Below, piece by piece: positions 24,281-37,690 of a stretch of DNA of 64,000 nt; the stretch's first letter is position 1, and each line of letters begins with the position of its first letter. The position numbers and the translations under genes are program-made. The stretch lies in contig OY292274.1 in NCBI GenBank assembly GCA_958496175.1, positions 13,909,689-13,973,688 of the forward strand, written 5' to 3'. The stretch is from Sisyra terminalis. Lineage: Eukaryota > Arthropoda > Insecta > Neuroptera > Sisyridae. Under the pieces are notes generated by a model, which was given only the letters and a program-made list of their open reading frames with translations, was not told the origin of the DNA and made no database searches.

Positions 24281-24910
24281 ACTTTGATTGTGTATACAAT
24301 ATTTAAAATATATTGCAGTCCAATTTATGTAGTATAATTTAACATAATAATATACAAATTTAAAATAATAATATACAAATTTAATATAATGATATACAAA
24401 TTTAATATAATAATATATAAACTTAATATAATAATATATAAAAATCATACCACCAACATAAATTTGAACAGAAGTTCAAACAAAAATATTCGTGACGTAT
24501 TGCCCAGATACGTATTTCGATTGCCAAGCAATCTTCATCACTGGTCATCAAGTAGTTTGGATCACTCCGTAACTGCTATGTGATGATTCACAAAGTAATC
24601 ATCACATCTATGTGAATCATCACATAGCAGTTACGAAGTGATCCAAACTACTTGATGACCACTGATGACGATTGCTTGGCAATCGAAATACGTATCTGGG
24701 CAATACGTCACGAATATTTTTGTTTGAACTTCTGTTCAAATTTATGTTGGTGGTATGATTTTTATATATTATTATATTAAGTTTATATATTATTATATTA
24801 AATTTTTATATTATTATATTAAATTTGTATATTATTATGTTAAATTATACTACATAAATTAGACTGCAATATGTTTTATATATTGTACACACAGTATAAC
24901 TGTTCAAAGT
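24281..24910. repeat. Large palindrome nested in Helitron family A
   Basis: Left arm 24281-24592 and right arm 24611-24910 are inverted copies around an 18-bp spacer. The inner part, from GTAACTGCTATGTGATGATT outward through a GCCCAGATACGTATTTCGAT block, is nearly identical. The outer part, made of TATATTAATATAATAA-like repeats, has diverged, and one arm carries extra bases near the end. The paralogous B copies lack it, so it is a separate insertion or rearrangement. No coding potential. Confidence 0.8.
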
Positions 24911-25744
24911 CAGCGGAAAAAATCTTATTTTGATTAAACTTTGATTGATTATTAAATTTGAAATTTCGATTGTTTATTAGACGTTATTCCGTAAAAACTT
25001 TGCCACCATTTTTCAGTCTTTTAGAGGAGGAATTATCAAAAAAAACCCTTTCTTATTATATATCTGAATTGTATAAGTAAAACACATTCCAAATTTCATC
25101 GACATAAGTATGCATTTTTATTGGAAAATACAATGTAAAAAACGAAAAAAAAAGATCTTTTTGTTAGTTAACATGACTAACAAGCAATTCGATTTCGCAC
25201 ATTTGGACGTTGTACATACAAAATTGATGGAAATAGGTGGAAAGCGTGGAAATAAATTCGAATATTTTATTTATAGCAATAATTAGTTTTCAAATTGTTC
25301 TAAATATCGAAAAAAAGTTAGTATCGAAGATTTTATATTTGAATTGACAGTGAAATATATGGCTATAAATTGCTACCTTAATTCTTTTCGGCCGAATATA
25401 TAATTACTCCAGATCACAACCATTGGTTCATAACATAAAATAGATTTTAAAAAGTTTGATTGTTGAAAAACGAACCAAAATTTAAAATCGCCTATTTGGT
25501 ATAATTACTACTTTCATACTAATTTAGTGAAATGACGTTATCTAAAATGTTATTTAAATAATATTAAAAAAAAACTTATATTTTATTACTTAATATAATT
25601 TTAGATAAACTTTTTTTTATATTAACAACAACACTTTGATTATTAAATTTAAAATTTCGATTGTTGATTAACTCTACAATATCTCATATTAAAAATTTTA
25701 TTGAGATAAAACCTTTAGTTGCGAATGCAACGGGCAACTACTAG

Positions 25745-26734
25745 TTATCAATAAATTTCTACAAAATATCGTTTCAATTGATTGTTTTTCAACACTAATG
25801 AAAAACGAGATATAAATATATTTTTCAATGACAGAAGGATTAATACAATTTAAAGATATTTCTTGATTATAATATTGGTTTAATAATTAAATAAATTATT
25901 ATAAATAAATAAGTATATTAACATTTTGGTTATAAATCAATATTGTTGTTGCGATAAATTATCATTGGTTTATAGTTCCTTTGAAGTTTTTTTTTTGGTG
26001 AAGACCGGTTAATATACTTGAACTATGGCAATTATTTTTTTTAGTGTTCTTTTCGCTTTGAAGTCGCAGATTCTCTATTGCAAACTTCTGCACGAGAAAA
26101 AGAAATGGATGCCAATCCATCCATTTCACAATAAAATTCATTGGACTAATTAGGTAAAAATGAAAAAATAACGTTAAGATCCTATTTTGTTCCTCTTACC
26201 CTACATTGTCTGTGTAGTCACTGGTAGCTTCTTAAAAAGCTTTAGTTTCCATGGGGGAGGTATAGCCTCTTAGAAATCACTTAAGAAAGTTTTTCTCTAT
26301 TAATAGTGTACTTCGAATGGAAAGTTTCATCTTTACTCGTATAATATTAAATACCGATATTATCAGAATACTCGTACCATAAATTACGAGTATTTCAATA
26401 AATATTTATAATGATGAATTTATAATGATAAATTTTTCAAGCAATAATCACTTGAATAATAGTTATTTTAGCCAATCGAAATACTGTAGGAAAAAAATTC
26501 AGGAAAACCAAAGTAAAAAATAGTAACTTTGTATTAAAAGTATAGAGCAAGTGTAAACGTATATTCCTACAGCCTATGCTGAACTATATTTTTAAAAAAA
26601 AAATACCTATCAATTCTATATTTGTCCAGTGAACGGCCCAAAGAAGATTATAAAAAATATTCGAAGTAAAAAATTTACTTTCTTTGTAACTATAAAAATG
26701 TCATCTGTCCATTTTAATTTAGTTTAAGATGAAC
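25745..26734. other. AT-rich intronic DNA, nothing recognised
   Basis: No gene, RNA or repeat boundary found. Confidence 0.45.
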
Positions 26735-27015
26735 TAAAAGAAAATACTGGATGCTGATTAATTTACGGACTATTTGGTTTACGATAGGTTTACCTATCGT
26801 AGGTATACGTAATAGACCATAACAAATATTTAATTCTAAGCAACATTTTATTAAATGTTTCTTTTTAAAGTCGACAAAATAGTGTTTTTAAACATGATAA
26901 TGTTTATCGAAAAATAAATAAGAAAAATAAAAATTTCCATATACCATTAGAAGCAAATCTAAAAAAAATTTACCAACACCTATGTTACGCAGTCAAAGTT
27001 GCAAGCATCAGCTAG
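26735..27015 (+). mobile_element. Helitron family B, 3'-end fragment
   Basis: The last ~280 bp match the reverse complement of 11397-11780, including the TACCTATCGTAGGTATACG palindrome-like motif, and end GCATCAGCTAG|T. The terminal hairpin is eroded (CAGTCAAAGTTGCAAG instead of CAGACGAAGTCGCGGG). The 5' part is missing. Confidence 0.65.
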
Positions 27016-30000
27016 TAATCTATAAAGGTCTAATATTTTTATTGATATTCTCAATCGATTCTTCAATATATTTCTATTTATTAATATCTATAATGAAAAA
27101 ACATTAATTTCGTTGTATTTTAATACAAACATAATACTGTCATCGATACATTTTCAACATAGTAATACCAATAAAATTTATAGTTTTTGATCTAGTAGAG
27201 CACATTTTATGAGTCAACCACAGAAATAAAACAATAATAATTCACCGTTTATGTAGATATAATAACCAAAACAACAACAATTTAAAGTAATTACAAAAAA
27301 AATTTGATAACTAACAAAATAATTTTTATTAAATTAAAATTTTTAAAAATTGTAAGGTTGCTGAAAGTTAATGAAAAAGTACAATACCAACCCCTTAGAA
27401 TGGGTTTTCAAAATAACGTACTTCAAAAATTTTAAATTTTAAAAATAGATTGTGAAATCAAAAATGTATTTATTTTTAACGAATAGGTACACTCCAATTT
27501 CGATTCGACATAAAACCATACGAAAATCTGAAATGGGGCAAAGTGGTGTCACTGGTGGAAAGAAGGGCGAGTAATGAACGATTATTCATTATCATCACGT
27601 ATAAAAACCATATTTCAAAAAATAGATTTTAATATTTTATAAATCATACTAATATATTTGAAGCGAGTGTAATGTAACCATTATTGAAAACGCCAGAACA
27701 ATTTAAATAGATTTTCGGTTCACTTTGATTTAATTAAACTGAAGCTTGTTTATGTTATGGTTTTCATATTAATTCTGATGTTACAGTAAAATGGTCAATC
27801 TGTGCTCTCACATATATATATATATATTATATATATATATACCAATACATAGTTTGGCAAAAGCTAGCTGATTTAGAGCTTCACTTTGGTTTTGGTTTAT
27901 ATTTAACATGACCATATCGGTTATTGCACCACTTTTGTTAAATATAAATCAGAAAATAAAATTATTCAAACAAAAAATAATTTAACACAAAAGTACTCAA
28001 CAAATATAAATATTAATTGTACACAAAAAACATATTAATTTATTTTACTTTGCATTTAAACGTTGAAAGAATTACTTAATGATATAACAATGACAGAGCT
28101 TTATTTACCTTTTTAAATTACAAAAGCACATTTAATTAAGTAATTAAATAAACGCAACAAAATGCAGTTGCATAACCTAGATATCAACTAAAACATTTTC
28201 TTCATGAAAGTAATTAAAGGAAAATTTTATAGAAAAGCTTTTTCCTCAAACACATGTTTACTTTCATATTCGCAGTTTTTACAACGCTATATTAAATTTA
28301 AAAATAAGTTGGTCGTATGTGTTATATAGTTGACATTCTCCATTAAAACAGTACCTTTAGTAAGTAATTACTTATTTCTTTGAAAGAAAAATCATTTCAC
28401 TTAATTGACATATTTTATTTTGATTACAACAAGCAAAAGTACATTAAGCAATCATTCATTCTGTTCTTTCACTTGATCATTTTGTGATGAGTCACTGTCC
28501 CATTATTTCATTTTTTTGATGAATGATGGTTTTTGAATTATATTTGAGTGTCTCGTACCTGAACTTGAGTGATTCGATTTTTAATTAAGCTCAATCTTTT
28601 ATTTTTAGTCAAAAATAGCTTTAAGTAATTTTAGAAATGACTTCTTTTATTTCATTCAAACTTATAAGCTTCGAGCATCAACAGTGAAACATTTATTTTG
28701 TAAATGACTTATAATTATTAAAGTAACAGAAAATGTAACGAGAACAAAGAAATTCAGTAATGTTTCTTATAACTCTTAATAATTCAATTACGTTGATTGA
28801 AATACAACAAAATAAATCGATGTCTACTAGGTTGTTTGTCTTATAGTGGAAATAAATAATTCCCATATCAATTACTCCATTCACATTGACTAACTATTTA
28901 CTTTTAACGTAGATAATTATCTAGCATAATAAGAGATAAAAGAAATAATTACATTTACAATCTCTTCATTATTTTCAAGCTAAATTACACATCTTTTTTG
29001 ACTTAACTATTATTAACCCTTCAATGATGAGCAATAAAAAAAATGGAATGTGTACTTATGTATGTGCGTGAGGAGTAATACTTCTTTGGTACACTGTAAA
29101 AAAATTGATTCTGAAGTCGAATTCCTTAGGAGTTTGACTAATTTACGTTCAGTAAAATCTATTTTGCTTTATTCAATCTCAAATGGTTTGAATCAGGAAT
29201 TTTATATTTCTTGTGTCAAAAAACACGCGTAGTTGAATAGAATGTCAAATACATTCACAACAATGGTAAGTGTAGTTGAGTGAACTCCCCTCCACATTTC
29301 ACATCAAAATTAGGGAATTTTGTCTTTGTGTTCCTAAGCTGCTCATGTGCATATCATGAAATGTTCAATACAGTTCCTTATAGTGCTGGATCACTATTGT
29401 CAATTATTGTTCATGCCGATTATAAACAAATATAAATACTATTCAAGAGTATCGACAATAAATAACAATTATTCCTTCTTCTCTTTCTCTCTTTTGTTTT
29501 AAAATTGTCATTTATTAATTTTATTAGAAATTATATTGAAGTTTTTAAACGACCGCGCTCCGACCTAGGTTGTTGAAGTGAAAAAGTGAGCTAGAGAGAG
29601 ATAGGGTTGCCGAGTCAAATACGGGATCAAACATGAATCCTCTATACTTTACTTCTGTGTTTTCTCAGCTGTATTATCGATTTGAACCTATGAATTTTGC
29701 TTTTCATTTAACATTTTAATTTGTTAGTATTCAACATTATTTATAAATTATTGTTTTAATAAGAGTAAAAACATATTTTAATATTCAATAAAAAAATGTT
29801 ATTGGATAGTTTGTGTTGAACGATTATTACATGTATTAATTATTACATGTTTTATAAAAATGGCTGATGACGCGGTCAAAGTATATTTAATGAGTCGGGG
29901 GTTCGAAGATCTTATTGATCGTTTTTAAGGTTTGTATATTATTTTTTAACAAATTAAAATATTTATATATTTATAAACTTTTATTGTTCCTCCACGAGCC

Positions 30001-33000
30001 GGTGTATCAGTCAAACAAAAAATTATTGGAAACCTACATCAAAAGAAAGCCAGCGAGAATTTGCTGTTCATATTTAAGTAAGTTATATTTATAATAATAT
30101 ATTTTATTTTATTCTAATAAATGATTATTTGTATTTTTTATAGTATGGACTAAGAGTTTTTAAAGTTCCTAAATATAGTACGGGCTTATACTTTTAATTA
30201 AATAATTTAATTTTACATATTTTGTTCTGTTTAAAAATATGTTATAATTATGTACATTTGTTCTTAATAAAATTAAAACCAAATCAGCCTTTATTTAATA
30301 AATTATACCTACTTTCTAGCCAAGTTATTTTTAATTTTAAATAAAATTTAATTAAAACTATTTTTTTTTTGGTTGAAATATCTGTGCGAATTAAACCAAA
30401 TATATAAAATTATTCATTCAATTTCGTTTATATTTGAATTAAGTATAGTTATGTTTGAAAGAAGTATCCAAATTTGTAATCAAGTTTATATATTGTTTGA
30501 AATAAATATGATGGTGATTTCGTACACAAAAATCGAAGTTGACTTAACATCGCTAAGTTCTCTACTCTACTGAATGTTTCTTGGTCCAAGAAACATTTTG
30601 AAATTCGTATAGCGCTTGATTTAAAGATCATGTGCATTTCGCCGTATCCAACCTTACAGCTGTTTTTAACCAAACGAAAAACGTTTGAGATTAGTATGCT
30701 CTTTTTACGGTGTATATACAGTTAATTGGATGATTTCAATCCGCCGTCGTAGCCTCTTCCGGTAGTGCCTGAACTGGCACACCCGATAAGTGATTAGTGA
30801 TAACTATTTTAAAATGTGATACAATTATTATAATCAAAATTTGCTTTTAATATCAAAATATAAAAAAGGCAAATGTATGTGTTGCTTCATGCGTTATATG
30901 ATAACAATGTCATTTAAAACCATAATAAAAAGGCTTTTATATTTTACATCCAACAGAAAAAATGCCACTTGCAATGCGATTTTTTTTAGTGATACAATCA
31001 AAGATGGTAGAAAGCACACAAGTTTTGTGTTGTCTTTAAACAAAGCAGATAATCGAGCAATTCCACATGTTACAAACATTATCCCTGATTCGTATTCATT
31101 TTTCACGATTCTAGTGTTATTTACTTTCTAGGAGTGAAAAACTATGATTTAACACAGTTAAATTACAAACTGTGCTCGACTTGTTACTCTTTCCACTATT
31201 TGTATCAATGTGGTTCAATTTTCCATTTTTTGTTACTTGAATCAAAATTAAACAATTCGTATTTATCTCATTTTCATTGTAATGACAATATCATTTCTAT
31301 TAAAAACACAGATATAGTATTTTCCACAACGAAAGTGGTATCTTTTATTAAGTTTTTTACAGCAAAATACTCCATTGTGTCTTATAAATCATTTTATTGT
31401 AGAATCAATCAATTTTGTTTGCACTGATTTTTCAGAAAAAAAAATAAATACACAATAAAATTTATTTTGGCATAAAATAAAAACACTTTGATGATGTTGG
31501 CTTGACGGAAGTAGCTTCAAAAGAAAAGAAGTCGATTATACGTTAAATATTGCTATATAAATATTACTTTACCAATATCAGAACACATTATTATAAAAAT
31601 TTATTTTGTTTGCATTGCAATATGAAATATTTTATTCAATATTTGGCCAAATTATAGTAATGTAATAATTGATTAACAATTCGCACATTAAGTCAAATGC
31701 AAATCAATGCTGCACAGAGTATAATTTTAGAGTATTTGTTTTTAATAAGTTTTAAAAATTTTATAGTGTATCTTCAAATATCATAACGGTAGAGATAATA
31801 ATGTTTAACATATATTAAATCGTTAAATTATAGAAAGTGATGGTAAATTCAGTGAGAAAAAAAGTTTTATTCTACTAAATCGCAAAGTTTTGACACAATT
31901 TTGAATTTAGTTTCGCTAAAATTAATCATAAAATTAAATTGCGAACTATGTTATTAAATCTTATACGTTCCTATTTTTTTCAATGGTATTTAAATTTCAA
32001 ACCAAACATTGAAAATAACTTTTTTGTTTACAAAGGGTGTATATTACAATCATTAAAAAATCTAAGTTGCAAAATTCAGAGTTCGTCAAATATATTCTTC
32101 AAATCTATTTTTATTGAAAATTAAGCTTCTTTATACTAACCATAAGTCATTTCAAGTTTGATATTTAATACAAATTTAATTTTTTATTTAAATGACCGCG
32201 TTATGAGGACGTTTGTTCTTAAAACATTCAAATTGTTTTCGAAATTTTGGTGGTTTTGTAACTAGAGTTTCAGTAGTGCAGCTTGCTTTAAGTATGGTTA
32301 TTAAACTTGATTTTTACATGGTTATAGTGAAGTATGTGTTTTGATTAAATTTTTTTTCAACTTTTTGAAATGCTCATTTAAACAAACAAATTAAATGCAC
32401 TATTTTTTTAAAAACAAAAAAAAATGAAGATTTTTTCCGATTTAAATTAGTCGAATTCCTAATTAAATTTCGTTGTAACTTTGTGTTTATAGTTAAGGAT
32501 GAAGTTTTTAAACTTCCTTAGTCAACTTGCACGAGGTTCGTATACAAGTGATGATTGGAATTAACAGCGAGCTTGCCAGTATCTCGAAAAAGCTGAAAGC
32601 TGGTTGCTTTTCACATTGAAAAGTTCTTTGGGTTGCGTTTTATACAAAACATTGAATGCGGAGATCGACATAAAACGGACAACTTGTTTAAGGTAATTAA
32701 AACATTTTATTACTTTATACTAAAAACGAAACATTTAATTAAGAACTGATATAATTACACGAGTTTGAATGTTCTGTACAAACTCAAGTAACTTTTCTAA
32801 GAGTATTTCAAGTGGTGGGTTGTACAAATTTAAAAATAAATGAAAAAGGCGAAATAAATTTGTGAAAATCTTTAAATGAATCTTAAGATTACGAAAAGAA
32901 GTTATTTTTCACATAGTTTTTTCTCACACGTAATTTAAAATATGTTGAAACCAAAATTGTTTTTTGATTAATAGAACAAGCTATTGTTAATCAATCGTTA

Positions 33001-33152
33001 AAATATCGTTAATAATTTCTTAGAAACTTAATATTTTTGTTATACTTATTGGACGAAAAAATCAATTCGACAAAATTCATAACAAGAATCAATAAATTCA
33101 TACTCCTGAATTAAAAATTAAATTTCCATTTTTTTAAAAATTTGATTCCTCT
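27016..33152. other. AT-rich intronic DNA with a TA tract and a possible small SAM-like relic
   Basis: A short TA microsatellite lies at about 27811-27840. At 29860-29928 a 22-codon frame is followed about 50 bp later by another suggestive frame (separate entry). Several 60-100-codon AT-rich frames around 30370-31430 show no domain and look like chance. No host exon recognised. Confidence 0.45.
29860..30076 (+). pseudogene. Possible relic of a SAM-like domain gene
   Basis: ATG-initiated MADDAVKVYLMSRGFEDLID ends at a TAA after RF. About 50 bp later an open frame reads IVPPRAGVSVKQKIIGNLHQ and ends next to a GTAAGT. The first part resembles the 'v..yL.s.gle.li..F' beginning of SAM-like domains seen in some insect transposon or domesticated proteins, and the second loosely resembles the 'lvp..G.rvk' end. 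The middle is absent. This is a weak pattern match and may be coincidence. Confidence 0.2.
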
Positions 33153-34274
33153 TGCACGGTTTTAAAAACGTATTTAGTTAAAGCTTTATTAATATAATTA
33201 TTTTTTTTTAATACTACTGTTACTTATTTCGTTAATATTTCCTTATTGAGCAACCCTTAGGATTTATTTTCAACAATTTTGTAAAAAAAAAGTTTAATGT
33301 AAGATTCGAACCCACGTCTCTTTTATTGTGAGCATTAGAATGTCAGATACGTAAGCGAATGCGCTATGAACGTATAATTACTTTAAGTGTTTATTATGTA
33401 TTAAAACATTTATATTAAAAAAAGCACGCTTTTGTCTTTTAAATTAAATTACTGTGATTTTTATTAGTTAAACTAAATGATTATTACAAATCATTCTCTA
33501 ATTTTTAAATACCTTTCCAATGATATATAACTCGCCTGTCTAAAGTAATTTTTTTTTCATCACTCAGTTTTTACGTAAGGGATACATTCCCTTATTATTT
33601 TTAAGGAATGATAAGTAGTCTAACGTGTGTGGGTAATTGTGGTGTATCTTAATATCAAGTTTCATAAAATTCCGATGTTCCGTTCTTTACTATAGTGCCG
33701 TCTAACCGAGCGGTGACCATGCGACATTTTTCAAATAATTTACATTTTTAAACTTGTGATATCTTTCGAATGAAATGTTCAAATTGAATAACTCAAAAAT
33801 TTATGTAATGGTATTGAAGCAAATTTAAATATAAAGTCATTTATTTTGATGAGGATTAATCCCAAAGTATAAATAAAAGAGCTTTTATAACGGTGGCATT
33901 TATATATATTTTTTAAAATGAAAAAACACTTATTGTGATATAACTGTAATAGTTAGACATATGCTATCGCTCTATTTTTTGTAGATAATAATATGTTCTG
34001 CAAAATCGTAGTACATTATTTTGTTCTATAACCAATAGTTTTCGCAGCGCGCGCGATAAAATAATGTTTTTTGGTAATTTTTTTCAGACCTTGGGTTACA
34101 TTATTGGAGTTTTAGTATGGATCCTTATTTTTTTTTGAAAATTTAATATAGCCTATGTTCACCGGAAATAGTGTAGCTTCCCAACAGTGAAAGAATTTTT
34201 CAAATCGGCCAAGTAGTTTCGGAGCCTATTCAAAACAAACAAACAATCAAATCTTTCCTCTTTATAATAATAGA
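33153..34274 (-). mobile_element. Helitron-like element, family D, 5' part
   Basis: On the minus strand it starts A|TCTATTATTATAAAGAGG then AAAGATTTGATTGTTTGTTTG, matching the copy starting at 63283. The inner part is homologous to family B 13143-13700 (TGCACGGTTTTAAAAACGTA at its far end, ACTCRYCTGTCTA, and a tRNA-like block). It is cut at about 33153, where the 3' half is missing. Confidence 0.7.
33301..33366 (-). ncRNA. tRNA-like segment inside Helitron family D
   Basis: On the minus strand TAGCGCATTCGC (33354-33365) stands in the A-box position and GGGTTCGAATC (33303-33313) matches the B box. The A box has lost the TGG of the consensus (GTAATGG in copy 13301-13370), so this copy is less likely to be transcribed by Pol III. 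Confidence 0.5.
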
Positions 34275-34456
34275 TAGAAAATCAACATCTGGTAAAGGGT
34301 GCCTGTTTAAAGGTGTTAAAATAATAATTTTTAGATTCGAATACGTTTCTTGTATGAATATAAAATTTCCGATGTATAAATCTTATATAAGCAAATTTCA
34401 AAAGAAAATATTACCATCATAGATGCCACGCAGACGAAGTTGCGGGAATCAGCTAG
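34275..34456 (+). mobile_element. Helitron 3'-end fragment in opposite orientation
   Basis: Ends CACGCAGACGAAGTTGCGGG then AATCAGCTAG|T on the plus strand, the family B/D 3' hairpin and CTAG end. It lies head-to-head with the minus-strand 5' end at 34274, so the pair may be one element with an inverted half or two adjacent insertions. Confidence 0.55.
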
Positions 34457-37400
34457 TAAATCATATAATTATTTAGAAATCCATTCGTTATATACACTAT
34501 TTGGTGTACAAAGAAAGGTTGTCGTTAATGAGATTGATAATGCCAAATTTAGTGGAATTGTATGAAATAACTTTTTAATTATAATGCAAAGCTTCTTATA
34601 ATTCATAGTGAAACCAAATAAACTCACACATGACTCAAAATCTTCACATCATCAAGATAATATGTGATACTTCCAATACAATAATTATCTAGTGTATACG
34701 TTTCCATGGTTTGTTAGGGGAGCATCGGTAGCATCGAACATCCCCTTATGCTACAAATTCTTCAGAACTACGTTAGCTTAGCCCCCGAACGCGGTGAAAT
34801 AAGTTGATGATGGGGGTTGATACGAAAGCGAAGCAATGCTTCATTTACGTCGTGATTGATGACAAACTAATTTCCCAGTTACAGGAACTCCCTGTCTTGA
34901 TATGCTCCAACTAAACATCATCACCTTAGTAACATTAGTCACATATATGTACCACTACCTTTAAATATATTTAACCTAAATTACAAGCTTTGAATAAATT
35001 TATTGAAAAAATTTTTTTAACAATTAATTACACAACATCAATCAAGCATTTTTTTCACTCTTTCTAAAAAAACAGTTATTAGAGAGTATTTTTGATACAA
35101 AAATTTTTACATTATTTAATTTTAAAAGTCGATAAAAATTTATTCGCTTCCTTAAATTAAGCCACACACGGAAAATTACTTCTACAAAAAAACTAAAATA
35201 ACTTTATCCTTGATTTAAATCGTTTATATCAGATTAAAACTCTCAGACGAGGTAAAAAATTAAAAAAAATATTATCAAATTGAAAAAAAATGAAATTAAA
35301 AAACAATTTGTATTATAGCTATAGGTACAATTCATACATATATATATGAGCTTAACAATAAGAATTGTATTATTTTTAATTTGTTTTCCGACTATACGAT
35401 AGTTTTACAGTTATAACAAGTATAATTTTAAAACTTTGTAGTTATAACGTTGTTTCATACTTTATTTAAAACTTTTGAAATAATTGAAATGTACAATTTT
35501 TAAGACCGTTTTCATGTAAGCTTTTCGTTTATTTTTGTTACATTACTTATAAATGTAAGACTGTTGAAATTAGAAGTTAATATAAAAGTTGTTTTACTTT
35601 TTACGTTAGATAGGAATATGTGAGAATAATATATTATTACAAACTTCCAGATTTAAATTTGAATTTATATTAAACTTAAATAAATTTTATAATTTAAAAA
35701 ATTCTTTTTAATTGCAGAAGAAATGTTCATAATTTGTATTGAAAACTTTTTGAAGCCTTATCTTATCAGTTGTCAGTTTCAAAAACTCAATTACTACTAT
35801 TCAAGTTTGAGCTTAACATTTATGTATAAAAGTAAATATTTTTACCATATCTCAAATAAAATATTTCATTGTACTTTATTATTTTTGAAAATGTAAATTT
35901 TATCCTAATATTTCAAAAGAAGTATATTAAAAATAAGAAATTACATCGCCTCAAGATACACAAATAAAATGAACGAGAAAATAAATCCATACAAGCTCTG
36001 TAATTCTAGAGTGTAATCGATACAAGAATTTATGTGGCCTTAGTTTAATCTGATCATTGTTGGAAGATCAAAGAAGAATTGAACCATAGAATTTGTAAAA
36101 TGTTCGGCAATTGCAAGAGTGTTTGAAAACATTCTTAAGTGTGAGAGAAAAGAAAAAAAAACTATATTTTTTTTTCATTTAAAACTTAGTAAATTCTATA
36201 TCAATCTTAACACGACTAATACATTTTTTTTATTTCTTGGTGATTAAGTTTGAAGTTGGTGAGCAAAAGTAATATTTTCCACATTTTTATAGAGCTTTAA
36301 ATCTTTTAAACAGAAAATTAAGTTGGGTTTTTATGTGATAGTTTATTTTTCATGTTTAAATTATTCTTGGGTTTTTAAAACCACTTGAAATAAAAAAGGG
36401 AAAATCGATCGTTAATGTCTGACAGAGAGAGTTATATGTTACACACAATGTAGAACAGAAGTTTTTCTCTTAAAATTTTACAGGATGTTTTTAATGTATT
36501 GGCCACACATTTATACATCAAAAAAATAAATAAATAAAATGCAGTAACTAAAGATTAAAGTTTAAAAATGAATTTTGCTTTTAATTTCTCGGTTCTATAT
36601 TCTTATTCTCAAAATTTTTGATGAAAAAGAAAAGATTGAAACTATTCGCTCTTTAAAGGTCTCCAAATCAACGATGGTTGTAAAATGAATTACTGTTCTT
36701 TCTTAAATTGCGATTGATAAAATTTTAAAATTCTTTCCTACCTTTCAATAAAAAGTTTAGCCAGATCTATATGACGAGTTAACACATAAAAATCGATCCT
36801 ACATAAAAACTTATGTTAAAGTATCGACTAGATGTATGTATACATTTTAAGAATATTTCGCGATCAACCATTATCTTTCAGAATTGGAATAATTGTTTCT
36901 AAAGAAAAGAAAAATATCAAGTGTTCAATATTCATTACAGTAGAAGAAAAAATATAATAATCATCGTCACTGTTATAATAAATTTCAATTGTATTACTTT
37001 AAGTCTCAAATAATTGTGGATTAATATTAATGGCACCTGAATATTTTGATTTTCATCGTTTAACAGAAAATTTGCTAAGTAACATATATACTATTAACAC
37101 GGTGCTATCAATTTTCACAGGCTCTATCTTCCATGGCTAAAACTATCAAACTAATCCACGAATACAATACGTAAGATCAGCATCTAATATCATTAAGGCA
37201 AAAGTTAAATAAAGAAATATGTATAAATAGGAAAGTCTATTTTATTTACAATGACTATATTCCCAATGGTAATGATTCATAATAAACATTATTTATCGTT
37301 CTGTTAGTGATTGCCCCATTGGAAACCATACAGTAGAATGTTATTCTAATGCAGCAGCTATTATTTATTATATTTCATGTGGATGATATTTATCCAGAAT

Positions 37401-37540
37401 TCTACGTTCAGCTAGGTAAGAATGAATTTATTTGAGACTCAAAAAATACCAATTGTAATTAATTGTTTTTTTTAATAAATATTGAACGTTAGATGTTATT
37501 CCTCTTCTTTTGAAACAATTATACCAATTTTTTTTGGTAT
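34457..37540. other. Intronic DNA with a GC-richer island
   Basis: About 34715-34920 is markedly richer in G+C than its surroundings (for example TTAGCCCCCGAACGCGGTG) but has stops in every frame inspected and no repeat partner in the window. The rest is AT-rich with nothing recognised. Confidence 0.4.
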
Positions 37541-37690
37541 GTTTCCTGAGACTTACAATTCCGAAAATAAAATATATTATGCTTCTTTTTGTGAGCTATT
37601 ATTAATTATATTTTCGGGAAAAAAAAAGTTGGTGCAACACTTTGAAAAAAATGTATGAGCCGTATAAAATCGGGTTATACTATAAGGTGT
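37541..37690 (+). repeat. Dispersed repeat, copy 2 (partner at 3271-3410)
   Basis: Starts GTTTCCTGAGACTTACAATT and contains GTTGGTGCAACACTTTGAAA and GGGTTATACTATAAGGTG, colinear with the copy at 3271. Noncoding. Confidence 0.5.

Larger units (their letters stand above)
23790..25744 (+). mobile_element. Helitron-like element, family A, with nested insertions
   Basis: Begins A|TCTTATATATAAATTGG and ends GTTGC-GAAT-GCAAC, a clean 3' hairpin, followed by GGGCAACTACTAG|T. Two insertions are nested in it: a MITE at 23818-23971 and a palindrome at 24281-24910. Outside these the body matches the central portion of family B (12050-13035). No helicase frame is present, so it is non-autonomous. Confidence 0.78.

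Noticed and set aside
30373..31427. Cluster of 60-97-residue frames
   Set aside because: AT-rich chance frames on both strands without any recognisable motif.
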